A DNA stretch of 52,345 nucleotides from Clostridia bacterium (GCA_017411745.1 JAFQPM010000018.1:1-52345); one strand, 5' to 3'; numbered from the stretch's first letter, positions 28,106-37,332 are shown. Program-made: numbers and translations. Notes: generated by a model not told the origin, from the letters alone.

Positions 28106-28132
28106 AACTGAATTTGCCGCGCAAATTCAGTT
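28106..28132. repeat. Perfect 12-bp inverted repeat behind the tRNA
   Basis: AACTGAATTTGC (28106-28117) and its complement (28121-28132) enclose CGC. There is no T-run. It lies in the 170-base gap between the tRNA terminator and the metallophosphoesterase promoter and may be a dispersed palindromic element; no second copy is seen in this window. Confidence 0.5.
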
Positions 28133-28193
28133 ATTGGTTCAGAATCCCTTCCTCACCTTTAAGGTGTATATAATTTTTTTATAGATATTTATG

Positions 28194-28222
28194 TTGACAA
28201 ATCCATTGCCTTATGTTACTAT
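28194..28222 (+). promoter_or_regulatory. Promoter for the double metallophosphoesterase
   Basis: TTGACA (28194-28199), 17-base spacer, TACTAT (28217-28222), with GAGAGG before the ATG at 28255. Confidence 0.75.
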
Positions 28223-28254
28223 GTAAATGTAGAAAATATAAGAGAGGTACACCT

Positions 28255-30672
28255 ATGAAGCTTTCAAAAATCATACTTGCAGCCTTGTTTTCACTTCTTG
28301 CTCTATTTTTAATTTCGTGTAACGACACACAAACGACAGAAACCGAAACAACAGAAGCGGAAACGACAATTTCCGAAGAAACTTCGGAAGAAACTACTGA
28401 CGAAACCACAGAGGAAACCACAGAGGGCGAAATGGAAACGATAAATTTTTCAGAATACGTCGATTTTGTTGTAAGCGTTCCCGAGGAGCGCGAGCCCGTC
28501 ATCCTGCAGCTTACCGACCCCCAAATAATCGACGCTTCTCAGGTGAGAACTCCCGACCGTCTCGGAGGTCTGCTTCCTGATCTTTGGGGTGCAGATAAAA
28601 AGGACGTAAGATGTTACGATTTTCTTCGCGAGATCATAACGAACACATCCCCCGATCTTATTCTCGTTACGGGTGATATTATTTACGGCGAATTTGACGA
28701 TAACGGCAGTAATCTTCTTGAATTCGTAGAGTTTATGGAGAGCTTTGATATTCCCTGGGCTCCTATTTTCGGTAATCACGATAACGAAAGTAAAATGGGG
28801 GCAGATTGGCAGAGCGCACAGTTTGAAAATGCGGAAAACTGCCTTTTCTTACAAAGAGAAATGTCCGGAAACGGTAACTATACCGTTGGAATCGAGCAGG
28901 GCGGAAAGCTAACGAGAGTATTCTTTATGCTTGACTCAAACGGCGTTGCGAGTGCCAGTGATGAGAGCTTGTCTAACGGCCATACAAAGAAAAAGGTAGG
29001 ATTTGGCAAGGATCAGATAAAGTGGTATAGCAGAACTGCTGACGAAATAAAGGACAGATGGCCCGAAACTAAGCTGTCGTTCGCTTTCCATATTCCGCTT
29101 GCCGTGTTCAACGAGGCCTCTGCTAAATATACGACGGATATTGAAAATCGAGTTTTTATTGATTACAATAAAAATAAACAAGACGGCGACTTTGGTTATA
29201 TAGGAACGAATAATTACGAATTCGACACGGACAACAGCATATGGAAGAGTCTTAAAAAGCTTGGAGTCGACTCTATCTTCGTAGGACACGAGCACTGCAA
29301 CAGCTCAAGCATCGTTTACGATGGCATAAGACTTCAGTACGGCATGAAGAGCTCGGCTTACGATAGTCTCAATTACGTAAGTCCCTCGGGCGAGATCGAA
29401 TACACTGTTTATTCAACGGCTACTCCTTGGGTAGGCGGATCAGTATTCAGTCTTGACAGGGACGGCAATATAGTAGATCCTTACATTTATTATTGTGAAA
29501 ACGGCGGTGCAAAGATCGATTGGGAAGGTATTTACGCCGAGCAGGAGGACCTCGAAAACAAGAGCGTTTTCGAGATAGTCGATTTTATCGTTGAGGTTCC
29601 CGAGGACCGTGAGCCCGTTATCCTTCAGCTTACCGACCCGCAGATAATCGACTCGTCCCAGTGCCGTACGGATGACAGACTCAGCAGCGTGGGCAAGGAT
29701 ATATGGTCACCCGATAAAAAAGATATTCGTTGCTATGATTATCTTCGCGAAATAATCGAAAGCACCAATCCCGACCTTATCATTTTAACGGGAGATATAG
29801 TTTATGGCGAATTTGATGACAACGGTGAAAATCTGCTTGAGCTTATCGAATTTTTTGAAAGCTACGGCATTCCCTGGGCACCCATATTCGGAAATCACGA
29901 CAACGAAAGTAAAATGGGCGCTGATTGGCAGTGCGATCAGCTTGAAAATGCGGAGCATTGCTTGTTCTTGCAAAGACAGCTTACCGGTAATGGCAACTAT
30001 ACCGTAGGAATAAAGCAGGGCGATAAGCTGACGAGAGTTTTCTTTATGCTTGACAGCAACGGCTGCGGAGCAGCAAGTCAGGAATCGCTTGCAAACGGAC
30101 ATACTAAGACCTCCGCAGGCTTCGGCAAAGATCAGATAAAGTGGTACACCGCACTCGCAGAACTGATATCCGATAAATCTCCCGAAACGAAATTCTCTAT
30201 GGCGTTCCACATACAGATCTCAACCTTCGGTAAGGCGTTTGATAAATACGGTACCAACGGATCGACTGATCACGTTCTCATAGATTATGCCGAAGATAAA
30301 TACGAAGGTGACTTCGGATATATCGGAGCCGCTATGAAGGGCCCTTGGGATAGCGATCTCACGGTTTGGAATACCCTTCTCGAATATAATTTTGATTCGG
30401 TATTCGTCGGCCACGAGCACGCAAACAGCGCAAGCATTATATATGAAGGCGTGCGCTTGCAGTACGGAATGAAGAGCTCCACCTACGACAGAGCAAATTA
30501 TATTGATCAATCCGGAAACATAACGGTATCCGATAATTCCAGATTGACCCCCCTGATCGGAGGAACGGTATTTACCCTTGCCGCTGACGGAACGATAACC
30601 GATCCCTATATCTACTATTGCGAAAATGCAGGCGGAAACGTAGACTGGGATTCACTCTTTAATGCTAATTAA
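28255..30672 (+). CDS. Lipoprotein with two tandem calcineurin-like metallophosphoesterase domains
   Basis: The start at 28255 follows GAGAGG and opens a lipoprotein signal (lipobox LISC, Cys about residue 21); a Met 14 codons upstream would disrupt it. A Thr/Glu-rich linker follows. Two near-identical domains of about 373 residues come next: DPQ at residues 88 and 461, GDI(I/V)YGEFDD, FGNHDNESKMGADW and VGHEH in both. These are the metal-ligand motifs of the calcineurin-like superfamily. The histidine motif before the end reads FHIPL in the first and FHIQI in the second. The 805-residue protein should be anchored outside the membrane and hydrolyse phosphate esters or similar. It looks like a recent in-frame duplication; both copies keep the ligands, so both may be active. 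Confidence 0.9.
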   Translation: MKLSKIILAALFSLLALFLISCNDTQTTETETTEAETTISEETSEETTDETTEETTEGEMETINFSEYVDFVVSVPEEREPVILQLTDPQIIDASQVRTPDRLGGLLPDLWGADKKDVRCYDFLREIITNTSPDLILVTGDIIYGEFDDNGSNLLEFVEFMESFDIPWAPIFGNHDNESKMGADWQSAQFENAENCLFLQREMSGNGNYTVGIEQGGKLTRVFFMLDSNGVASASDESLSNGHTKKKVGFGKDQIKWYSRTADEIKDRWPETKLSFAFHIPLAVFNEASAKYTTDIENRVFIDYNKNKQDGDFGYIGTNNYEFDTDNSIWKSLKKLGVDSIFVGHEHCNSSSIVYDGIRLQYGMKSSAYDSLNYVSPSGEIEYTVYSTATPWVGGSVFSLDRDGNIVDPYIYYCENGGAKIDWEGIYAEQEDLENKSVFEIVDFIVEVPEDREPVILQLTDPQIIDSSQCRTDDRLSSVGKDIWSPDKKDIRCYDYLREIIESTNPDLIILTGDIVYGEFDDNGENLLELIEFFESYGIPWAPIFGNHDNESKMGADWQCDQLENAEHCLFLQRQLTGNGNYTVGIKQGDKLTRVFFMLDSNGCGAASQESLANGHTKTSAGFGKDQIKWYTALAELISDKSPETKFSMAFHIQISTFGKAFDKYGTNGSTDHVLIDYAEDKYEGDFGYIGAAMKGPWDSDLTVWNTLLEYNFDSVFVGHEHANSASIIYEGVRLQYGMKSSTYDRANYIDQSGNITVSDNSRLTPLIGGTVFTLAADGTITDPYIYYCENAGGNVDWDSLFNAN

Positions 30673-30710
30673 GCAGAGATTTGGTGGATTAATAATTGAA
30701 CAATAAACAC

Positions 30711-30752
30711 AAAAGCAAAGGACTTTCTCTCTTGAGAAAGTCCTTTGCTTTT
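30711..30752. terminator. Terminator between convergent phosphoesterase and hydA
   Basis: A perfect 19-bp stem (30711-30729 with 30734-30752), loop TCTT, with A/T-rich ends on both sides. It can serve both the plus-strand phosphoesterase and the minus-strand hydrogenase operon. Confidence 0.9.
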
Positions 30753-30766
30753 ATGAGAATTCTTGT

Positions 30767-32455
30767 TTATTCCTTTACGTAGCTTACGTGAAGCAGATCG
30801 TGCTTCTCTTCTCCAAGTGAATCGAGCAGCTCTCTGACCGCATCGTTTTCACGCGAGGTTCGTATTTCGGATTTTTTATCGGAATTGTAAAGTCCGTCCG
30901 CGCGACTGACTCTTTCCTTATATTCCTCGGGTCTGGGTTGACCGCCTCCGCAGATACATCCGCCGGGGCAAGCCATGACCTCAACGAGATCGTAATGCTC
31001 GCCAGCCTTGATCCTTTCAATAAGCTTGGAGGTATTGGCAAGGCCGCTGACAATAGCTATCTTGAGAGTTGCTGACCCAAAGGGTACCTCGGTCACCTTT
31101 ACACCCGAAAGACCTCTGACACCGATATAGGATATCTTTTCAAGAGCCTCAGCTCCGTTAGCGTCGGAAACGTGACGAAGCACCGCCTCGGTAACTCCTC
31201 CCGTAACACCGAATATAACTCCCGCACCTGACGTAGGACCGTAGAGAGAATCGGGCTTGGAGGGTCTGAGTTTTTTGAAGTTAAGACCGCAGGAACGTAT
31301 CATTTTTATAAGCTCTACCGTGGTGATAACAAGATCTACCTTGCCCTCAAATTCTTCCCTTGCCGCCTCGTACTTTTTAGCGGTACAAGGCATTACGGCA
31401 ATATGATAATGAGTCTTACCCTCTGCCGCGACCTTCTCGTCAATATTCTTACGAAGAACAGAAGCAAGCATCTCCATAGGAGAGCGACACGAGGATATCT
31501 GAGGCAAAAGCTCGGGATAATTGTTCTCTGCATACTGTATCCAACCGGGACAGCAGGATGTAAACATTGGCAAGGTCTCGTTGTTTTTGACCTTTTCGAT
31601 AAATTCTGCAGATTCCTCAATAACGGTCATATCAGCGCCAACGGTCGTATCGTAAACCTCATCAAAGCCGATAAAACGCAGAGCAGAAACGATCTTGCCC
31701 ATGCAATCCTCGCTGTTGTCAAGACCGAAATTCTGACCGATAGCAACTCTGACTGCAGGCGCGATCTGTACGGTTACGTACTTACTCGGATCAGATATCG
31801 CCTTCCAAGCCTCGCTGGTCTCATTCTTGATAACAAGCGCACCGGTAGGACAGTAAGCCGCGCACTGACCGCATCCGATACAGTTAGTCTCAGCCAGTGG
31901 CTTATTAAACGCCGTGCTGACCGTGACCTTTGAGCTTCTGTGAACGAAGGAGATCGCTCCGACGTTCTGGATCTCGTCGCAAACGCGCACACACGCGCCG
32001 CAAAGAATACACTTTCTCGGGTCGCGCACGATGCACTTTGAGGATTCGTCAATATTAGGCTCTGCATGAGTGATCGGGAATCTTATATCGGTAAGTCCGT
32101 ATATCTTTGCAAAATTACGAAGCTTGCACGAGCCCTGCTTGGGGCAAAGAGTACAGTCGGTACAGTGAGTTGAAAGTATCAGCTCAAGTATCGCCTTTCT
32201 GTAATTACGGAGTCTTTCGGTGTTGGTCTTGATGACCATTCCCGCACGCGGAACTGTAGAGCAGGACGTATCTATTCTTCCCCTCTCATCCTCAAAAACG
32301 CACATACGGCAAGCGCCGTAGTACGAAAGCTCGGGATAATAGCAGAACGTGGGAATATCGATACCCGCATTTCTGATAACTTCAAGAAGGTTCTTTTCGC
32401 CGTGAAGCTCGACTTCGATACCGTCAACGATTATAGTATTCTTTTTCGTCTCCAT
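30767..32455 (-). CDS. hydA: [FeFe]-hydrogenase catalytic subunit HydA (bifurcating type)
   Basis: A 562-residue enzyme. Residues 1-80 are a plant-type [2Fe-2S] domain. A His/Cys-ligated cluster segment follows (HCTDCTLCPKQGSC), then two 4Fe-4S repeats (CILCGACVRVC, CIGCGQCAAYCP). The H-cluster domain has all three signatures: TSCCPGW (299-305), MPCTAKKYE (355-363) and MACPGGC (494-500) followed by ICGGGQP. The second Cys of TSCC, the proton-relay residue in this family, is present. The extra Cys in the third signature (CIC) is notable. GGAGG precedes the ATG two bases after hydB. With HydB and HydC it should couple H2 to ferredoxin and NAD. Confidence 0.96.
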   Translation of the reverse strand: METKKNTIIVDGIEVELHGEKNLLEVIRNAGIDIPTFCYYPELSYYGACRMCVFEDERGRIDTSCSTVPRAGMVIKTNTERLRNYRKAILELILSTHCTDCTLCPKQGSCKLRNFAKIYGLTDIRFPITHAEPNIDESSKCIVRDPRKCILCGACVRVCDEIQNVGAISFVHRSSKVTVSTAFNKPLAETNCIGCGQCAAYCPTGALVIKNETSEAWKAISDPSKYVTVQIAPAVRVAIGQNFGLDNSEDCMGKIVSALRFIGFDEVYDTTVGADMTVIEESAEFIEKVKNNETLPMFTSCCPGWIQYAENNYPELLPQISSCRSPMEMLASVLRKNIDEKVAAEGKTHYHIAVMPCTAKKYEAAREEFEGKVDLVITTVELIKMIRSCGLNFKKLRPSKPDSLYGPTSGAGVIFGVTGGVTEAVLRHVSDANGAEALEKISYIGVRGLSGVKVTEVPFGSATLKIAIVSGLANTSKLIERIKAGEHYDLVEVMACPGGCICGGGQPRPEEYKERVSRADGLYNSDKKSEIRTSRENDAVRELLDSLGEEKHDLLHVSYVKE

Positions 32456-32457
32456 AG

Positions 32458-34338
32458 TTAAAATTCCTCCTTTATAGCCTTGAACTTACAGCCCGACATA
32501 CAAGCGCCGCACTTGATACATTTCTCCTGATCGATGGTGAAGGGAGACTTGACCTGACCCGTAATAGCACCTACAGGACAGTTTCTCGCACAAAGTGAGC
32601 AGCCCTTACAAAGCTCGGGATCGATGACGAATCTCTTGAGCTTTTGGCAAGTACCCGTAGGACACCTCTTGTCGTATATATGTGCCTCGTATTCGTCTCT
32701 GAAATATTTGATAGTGCTGATTACTGGGTTGGGAGCAGATTTTCCAAGACCGCAAAGCGCGTTAGACGATACCGTCTCGGAAAGCTCAAGCAAAAGCTCA
32801 ATATCTCCGTCCTTGCCCTTTCCGTCAACGATATTCTGAAGGATCTCAAGCATTCTCTTGGTTCCCTCTCGGCAAGGGGTACATTTACCGCAGGACTCAT
32901 TCTGCGTAAAGTTCATAAAGAATCTCGCAACCTCGACCATACAGGTATCCTCGTCCATAACGACAAGACCGCCTGAGCCTATCATAGCACCCGCCTTGCT
33001 CAATGAATCAAAATCAAGAGGCATATCGAGATGCTCCTCGGTAAGACATCCGCCCGAGGGACCGCCGATCTGAACCGCCTTGAACTTTTTACCGCCTTTT
33101 ATTCCTCCGCCTATATCAAAAATGATCTCGCGAAGAGTCGTTCCCATAGGAACTTCGATAAGACCGGTATTGTTGATGTTACCCGTGATAGCAAATGCTT
33201 TGGTTCCGGGGCTCGATTCGGTTCCAATTCCTCGATACCAATCAACGCCCTTTTCAACAATAAAAGGAACGTTTGCATAGGTCTCAACGTTGTTGAGCAC
33301 GGTGGGCTTTTCAAAAAGTCCGCGGGATACCGTTCTGTGACGCTTTACTCTCGGCATACCTCTCTTGCCCTCAATAGAGGCAGTCAATGCCGATCCCTCT
33401 CCGCAGACGAATGCGCCTGCACCGCGGTTTATATGTATATCAAACGAAAAGCTCGTTCCAAGGATCTTTTCGCCGAGAAGACCGAGAGCCTTTGCTTGAG
33501 AGATCGCATTCTTAAGCCTTGCCACCGCAAGAGGATATTCGTCGCGGACGTATATATATCCCTCGCTCGCCTTGGTCGCAATTCCTGCGATCATCATACC
33601 CTCAAGCATTCTGTGAGGGTTGCCTTCCATAATACTTCTATCCATAAACGCGCCGGGGTCACCCTCGTCGCCGTTGCAGACTACGTATTTTGGCGTTACC
33701 TTTTGAGCAAGCACCTGCTTCCACTTTACGCCTGCAGGAAATCCACCGCCTCCGCGTCCGCGAAGCTTGGAAAACTCGATCTGCTCGCATATCTGCTCGC
33801 TCGACATATCGAACAGCGCCTTTTCAAACGCCGAATATCCACCGAACGCTATATATTCGTCAATGGAATCAGCGTCGATCTGACCGCACTCGTCAAGAAC
33901 TGTTCTTGACTGCTTTTTATAGAAAGGAATATCAAACTGTTTTTCGTATGCAATGCCTTCCTTGTCCTTATAAAAGAGTCTTTCGACGGGCTCTGCGTGA
34001 AGAATAGTCTTTTCAACTATCTCCTCGCAATCCTCGATCTTTACCTTGGTGTAAAGATATCCGTAGGGCTCGATCTTGACAAGAGGACCCATTTCACAAA
34101 ATCCGTGACAGCCGCTTTTCTTAACTCCGATTCCTTCATGGTCAACGTGCTTTTCGAGTACTATCTGGGTGTCAAGTCCCTGCTTTTTACAAAGCTCGAT
34201 TATTCGATTGTAAATATCAATGCTTCCGCCTGCTACGCAACCCGTTCCGGCGCAGATGAGAACTCTGCACTTTTGAGCGTTAAGTCCGGCAAGACAGCTC
34301 TCTCTGTATTCCTGAAGCTCTGTACGTGTTTTGATCAT
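32458..34338 (-). CDS. hydB: Bifurcating hydrogenase subunit HydB (NuoF-like)
   Basis: A 626-residue flavoprotein. The N-terminal ~120 residues are a thioredoxin-like [2Fe-2S] domain (CAGTGCVAGGS and SGCHGFCEMGP). The middle is NuoF-like, with FMN/NADH motifs (GRGGGGFPAGVKWK) and the 4Fe-4S ligands ESCGKCTPCREG. The C-terminus adds a two-cluster ferredoxin domain (CKGCSLCARNCP, CIKCGACMSGCK). It is the NAD-binding and bifurcating subunit of HydABC. Its ATG overlaps the hydC stop by 4 bases (ATGA), implying translational coupling. Confidence 0.95.
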   Translation of the reverse strand: MIKTRTELQEYRESCLAGLNAQKCRVLICAGTGCVAGGSIDIYNRIIELCKKQGLDTQIVLEKHVDHEGIGVKKSGCHGFCEMGPLVKIEPYGYLYTKVKIEDCEEIVEKTILHAEPVERLFYKDKEGIAYEKQFDIPFYKKQSRTVLDECGQIDADSIDEYIAFGGYSAFEKALFDMSSEQICEQIEFSKLRGRGGGGFPAGVKWKQVLAQKVTPKYVVCNGDEGDPGAFMDRSIMEGNPHRMLEGMMIAGIATKASEGYIYVRDEYPLAVARLKNAISQAKALGLLGEKILGTSFSFDIHINRGAGAFVCGEGSALTASIEGKRGMPRVKRHRTVSRGLFEKPTVLNNVETYANVPFIVEKGVDWYRGIGTESSPGTKAFAITGNINNTGLIEVPMGTTLREIIFDIGGGIKGGKKFKAVQIGGPSGGCLTEEHLDMPLDFDSLSKAGAMIGSGGLVVMDEDTCMVEVARFFMNFTQNESCGKCTPCREGTKRMLEILQNIVDGKGKDGDIELLLELSETVSSNALCGLGKSAPNPVISTIKYFRDEYEAHIYDKRCPTGTCQKLKRFVIDPELCKGCSLCARNCPVGAITGQVKSPFTIDQEKCIKCGACMSGCKFKAIKEEF

Positions 34339-34820
34339 TCTGCAGCCGCCTCCTCTTTAAGAGTTTTTATAAGTTCTTTTGCCTTGTCGGGAGTCATAGA
34401 CGGATATACCTTGCCGTTTACTGTAATTGCGGGAGCAAGACCGCACGCGCCGAGACAGGATACGGTCTCAACGGTGAAAAGCAGCTCGTCGTCGGTGCAT
34501 TTCGTTTCGGAAAGACCAAGCTCACCTCTCAAAGCGTTGAGAACGGGGATCGAGCGACGCACGTGACAAGCAGTACCGTCACAGACCTTTATAACGTATT
34601 TTCCCTTTGGTTCAAGAGAAAAATTCTCATAAAATGTCGCTGTACCGTATATTATCGCCTCGCTTGTACCGATCTTCTTTGCGAGATATGGGAATATCTC
34701 GGCGGGAAGATAGTGATAATGCTCCTGTATTGCCTGCAAAAGCGCAATAGTGTGCTTCTGCTCGCAGCCGATATCCTCAAGAATTCTGTCGATCACGGTA
34801 TAATCGAAATTGGAATTCAT
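34335..34820 (-). CDS. hydC: Bifurcating hydrogenase subunit HydC (NuoE-like)
   Basis: A 161-residue NuoE-type thioredoxin-like protein with the four Cys of a [2Fe-2S] cluster: CDGTACHVR and, about 35 residues later, SCLGACGLAP. It passes electrons within HydABC. TAGGAGGA precedes the ATG at 34820. It is the first hydrogenase gene, downstream of nfnB on the same strand behind a long hairpin; no consensus promoter is obvious in the 125-base gap, so expression may come partly from nfnAB read-through. Confidence 0.93.
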   Translation of the reverse strand: MNSNFDYTVIDRILEDIGCEQKHTIALLQAIQEHYHYLPAEIFPYLAKKIGTSEAIIYGTATFYENFSLEPKGKYVIKVCDGTACHVRRSIPVLNALRGELGLSETKCTDDELLFTVETVSCLGACGLAPAITVNGKVYPSMTPDKAKELIKTLKEEAAAE

Positions 34821-34850
34821 TATTTTTCCTCCTATAGTAATTTTAAAAAA

Positions 34851-34910
34851 TGCTCGGAAATCGTTTATTGCAAACTGAATTTCAATTTACGATAACCGCA
34901 TTTCCGAGCA
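34851..34910 (-). terminator. Long hairpin terminator or attenuator between nfnB and hydC
   Basis: An 11-bp outer stem (34851-34861 with 34900-34910) closes a 38-base internal region with further pairing (CGTTT/ATAACG-type). On the minus strand it is followed by six T residues. It ends nfnAB transcription at least partly. Confidence 0.75.
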
Positions 34911-34945
34911 CTTGCGTTATTGCTTTATGTTATAAAAGCTTTTTA

Positions 34946-36364
34946 TTATTTGTTGGTCAGGTACTCATCGATCGCCTTGGCAGCAGTCTTACCTGCACCC
35001 ATAGCCGAGATAACGGTAGCCGCACCGGTAACAACGTCACCGCCTGCGTAAACCGCAGTACGAGAAGACAGACCGTCCTCATTTACGATGATACCGCCGT
35101 GGTCGTTAACCTCAAGTCCCTCTGTGGTGGACTTGATAAGGGGGTTGGGAGAAGTACCGATGGAAATAACAACGGTGTCTACGGGGATCTCGAACTCGCT
35201 GTTGGGAATAGCAACGGGACGGCGACGACCCTTTGCATCGGGCTCACCAAGCTCCATCTTTACGCACTTGATTCCGGTAACGAATCCGTTCTTGGGATCG
35301 CGAGGATCCTCGGGATTATTGTAGCCGATGATCTCGGTAGGATTGCAAAGAAGACGGAACTCGATTCCCTCCTCCTCTGCATGCTCGACTTCTTCCTTAC
35401 GTGCAGGAAGCTCGTCCATGGAACGACGGTAAACGATATATACGTGCTCAGCGCCGAGACGAAGAGCAGTTCTTGCAGCATCCATAGCAACGTTACCGCC
35501 ACCAACGATAGCAACGTTACCACCCTTCATAATGGGGGTGTCGGGATTATCAAGATATGCCTTCATAAGATTGCTTCTGGTAAGGAACTCGTTAGCCGAG
35601 TAAACGCCCTTGTAGGACTCACCGGGAATACCCATGAAGTTGGGAAGACCTGCACCGCTTCCTACGAATACAGCCTCATATCCCATTTCGAAGAGCTCGT
35701 CAATGGTAAGGGTCTTACCGATAACGACGTTGGTCTCAACCTTAACGCCAAGCTTTTCAAGAGTTTCAACTTCCTTAGCAACGATCTTCTTGGGAAGACG
35801 GAACTCGGGAATACCGTAAACAAGAACTCCGCCTGCGGTATGAAGTGCCTCGTAAACGGTTACTTCATATCCCTTCTTTGCAAGGTCGCCCGCACAGGTA
35901 AGTCCGGAAGGACCGGAACCAACGACAGCAACTCTGTGACCGTTGCTTTCGGGACGAACGGGAGCCTCGGTGCAATATGTATTGTGCCAGTCAGCAACGA
36001 AACGCTCAAGACGGCCGATACCAACGGATTCACCCTTGATACCTCTTACGCACTTGGATTCGCACTGTACCTCCTGAGGACATACACGGCCGCAAACTGC
36101 GGGGAGAGAGGAGGACTTGGAAATGATCTGATATGCACCCTCGAAATCACCCTCCTTGATCTTGCCGATGAATTCGGGGATGTGGATCTTAACGGGGCAT
36201 CCGTTAACGCAAGGCATATTCTTGCAGTTAAGACATCTCATAGCCTCGTCGATTGCCATTTCCTCGGTGTAACCGAGAGCAACCTCCTGGAAATTGTGAG
36301 CGCGTACCTGCGCGTCCTGCGTAGGCATAGCGTTTCTTGTAAGACTCATATTTGCCTTTGCCAT
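34946..36364 (-). CDS. nfnB: NADH-dependent ferredoxin:NADP oxidoreductase, large subunit (NfnB/SudA/GltD-like)
   Basis: A 472-residue flavoprotein of the GltD/SudA/NfnB family. The N-terminal part has two 4Fe-4S clusters (CLNCKNMPCVNGCPV and CGRVCPQEVQCESKC). Two Rossmann folds follow (AVVGSGPSGLTCAGDLAKKG and AIVGGGNVAMDAARTA) and the FAD-closing AVYAGGDVVTGAATV. Being next to nfnA, one base away, it is best read as NfnB, which couples NADH and reduced ferredoxin oxidation to NADP reduction. Annotation as glutamate synthase small subunit is common for this sequence type but no large subunit is present here. Confidence 0.9.
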   Translation of the reverse strand: MAKANMSLTRNAMPTQDAQVRAHNFQEVALGYTEEMAIDEAMRCLNCKNMPCVNGCPVKIHIPEFIGKIKEGDFEGAYQIISKSSSLPAVCGRVCPQEVQCESKCVRGIKGESVGIGRLERFVADWHNTYCTEAPVRPESNGHRVAVVGSGPSGLTCAGDLAKKGYEVTVYEALHTAGGVLVYGIPEFRLPKKIVAKEVETLEKLGVKVETNVVIGKTLTIDELFEMGYEAVFVGSGAGLPNFMGIPGESYKGVYSANEFLTRSNLMKAYLDNPDTPIMKGGNVAIVGGGNVAMDAARTALRLGAEHVYIVYRRSMDELPARKEEVEHAEEEGIEFRLLCNPTEIIGYNNPEDPRDPKNGFVTGIKCVKMELGEPDAKGRRRPVAIPNSEFEIPVDTVVISIGTSPNPLIKSTTEGLEVNDHGGIIVNEDGLSSRTAVYAGGDVVTGAATVISAMGAGKTAAKAIDEYLTNK

Positions 36365-36365
36365 A

Positions 36366-37220
36366 TTACTTTACCTCCTTCTTGAAGAGATTGCATGCTT
36401 CATCGTGAGCGTGACGCTCGAAGTCTGCATACATTCTGCCTCTGGACATTGCTTCGTCAAAGTCGATCTCGTAGCCGTTGAAGTCAGGGCCGTCAACACA
36501 AGCGAACTTGGTGACCTTCTTGCCGTCAACGTTAAGGGTGAGTCGGCATCCGCCGCACATTCCTGTACCGTCGATCATGATGGGGTTCATGGAAGCGGTG
36601 ATGGGGGTGCCGAAGGGCTTTGCGGTAGCAACGACGAACTTCATCATGATAAGAGGACCGATGGTGATGATCATATCGAACTTCTCACCTGCCTCGAGCA
36701 TTTCCTTAAGCGGAACGGTAACGTTACCGTGCTCGCCGTAGGAGCCGTCGTCAGTCATAACGCGGAGGGTATTGGAACAAGCATTGAACTCGTCCTCAAG
36801 GATAAGAAGATCCTTGTTTCTGAAACCGATGATGCTGGTTACGTCAGCGCCCATCTCGTGAAGCTTCTGAGCGATAGGAAGTGCGATAGCACAACCAACG
36901 CCTCCGCCAACGATGCAGACCTTCTTAAGACCGTGGAGATGGGTAGCAACTCCGAGAGGACCTACGAAGTCCTGAAGGTAGTCGCCCTCTTCCTTGTGGG
37001 AGAGCTTTTCGGTAGTACCGCCAACGATCTGGAAAATGATCTTAACGGTTCCTGCTTCGCGGTCATATCCTGCAACGGTAAGCGGGATTCTTTCACCGTT
37101 CTCATCAACTCTGAGGATGATAAACTGACCAGGTTCAGCCTTTTTTGCTACCAGAGGAGCTTCGATGTCCATCATGATAACAGTGGGGTTCAGTGCTTTC
37201 TTGTTAATAATCTTGTACAT
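36366..37220 (-). CDS. nfnA: Ferredoxin:NADP oxidoreductase, small subunit (NfnA/SudB-like)
   Basis: A 284-residue ferredoxin-NADP reductase-like protein. The FAD part has ERIPLTVAGYD (Arg-x-x-x-Ser/Thr type), the NAD part has VCIVGGGVGCAIALPIAQ, and the C-terminus has a [2Fe-2S] segment with MCGGCRLTL and a later FACVDGP Cys. This arrangement fits NfnA (SudB, DHODH electron-transfer subunit relatives). It pairs with NfnB, whose start lies one base after. Preceded by a perfect promoter. Confidence 0.9.
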   Translation of the reverse strand: MYKIINKKALNPTVIMMDIEAPLVAKKAEPGQFIILRVDENGERIPLTVAGYDREAGTVKIIFQIVGGTTEKLSHKEEGDYLQDFVGPLGVATHLHGLKKVCIVGGGVGCAIALPIAQKLHEMGADVTSIIGFRNKDLLILEDEFNACSNTLRVMTDDGSYGEHGNVTVPLKEMLEAGEKFDMIITIGPLIMMKFVVATAKPFGTPITASMNPIMIDGTGMCGGCRLTLNVDGKKVTKFACVDGPDFNGYEIDFDEAMSRGRMYADFERHAHDEACNLFKKEVK

Positions 37221-37303
37221 TCTCTTTTTCCTTTCCGGGCCTCAATTTTTATTTTGAGACCGAACGTTTAAAATAGAATTATTAAATAAATTCATTCCTA
37301 ATA

Positions 37304-37332
37304 ATTATATCAAATTTACTCAAGTATGTCAA
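37304..37332 (-). promoter_or_regulatory. Promoter of nfnAB (and probably hydCBA)
   Basis: On the minus strand: TTGACA (37327-37332), 17-base spacer, TATAAT (37304-37309), a perfect consensus, about 85 bases before the nfnA ATG. The rest of the 37333-37590 gap is AT-rich with no gene. Confidence 0.87.

Noticed and set aside
34946..36364. Glutamate synthase small subunit (gltD)
   Set aside because: No large subunit is present and the partner one base upstream is NfnA-like, so NfnB is the better reading.
34850..36385. Long plus-strand open frame (511 codons) opposite nfnB
   Set aside because: It lies fully antisense to a well-supported flavoprotein gene, has no ribosome site or recognisable domain, and its length follows from the codon bias of nfnB.
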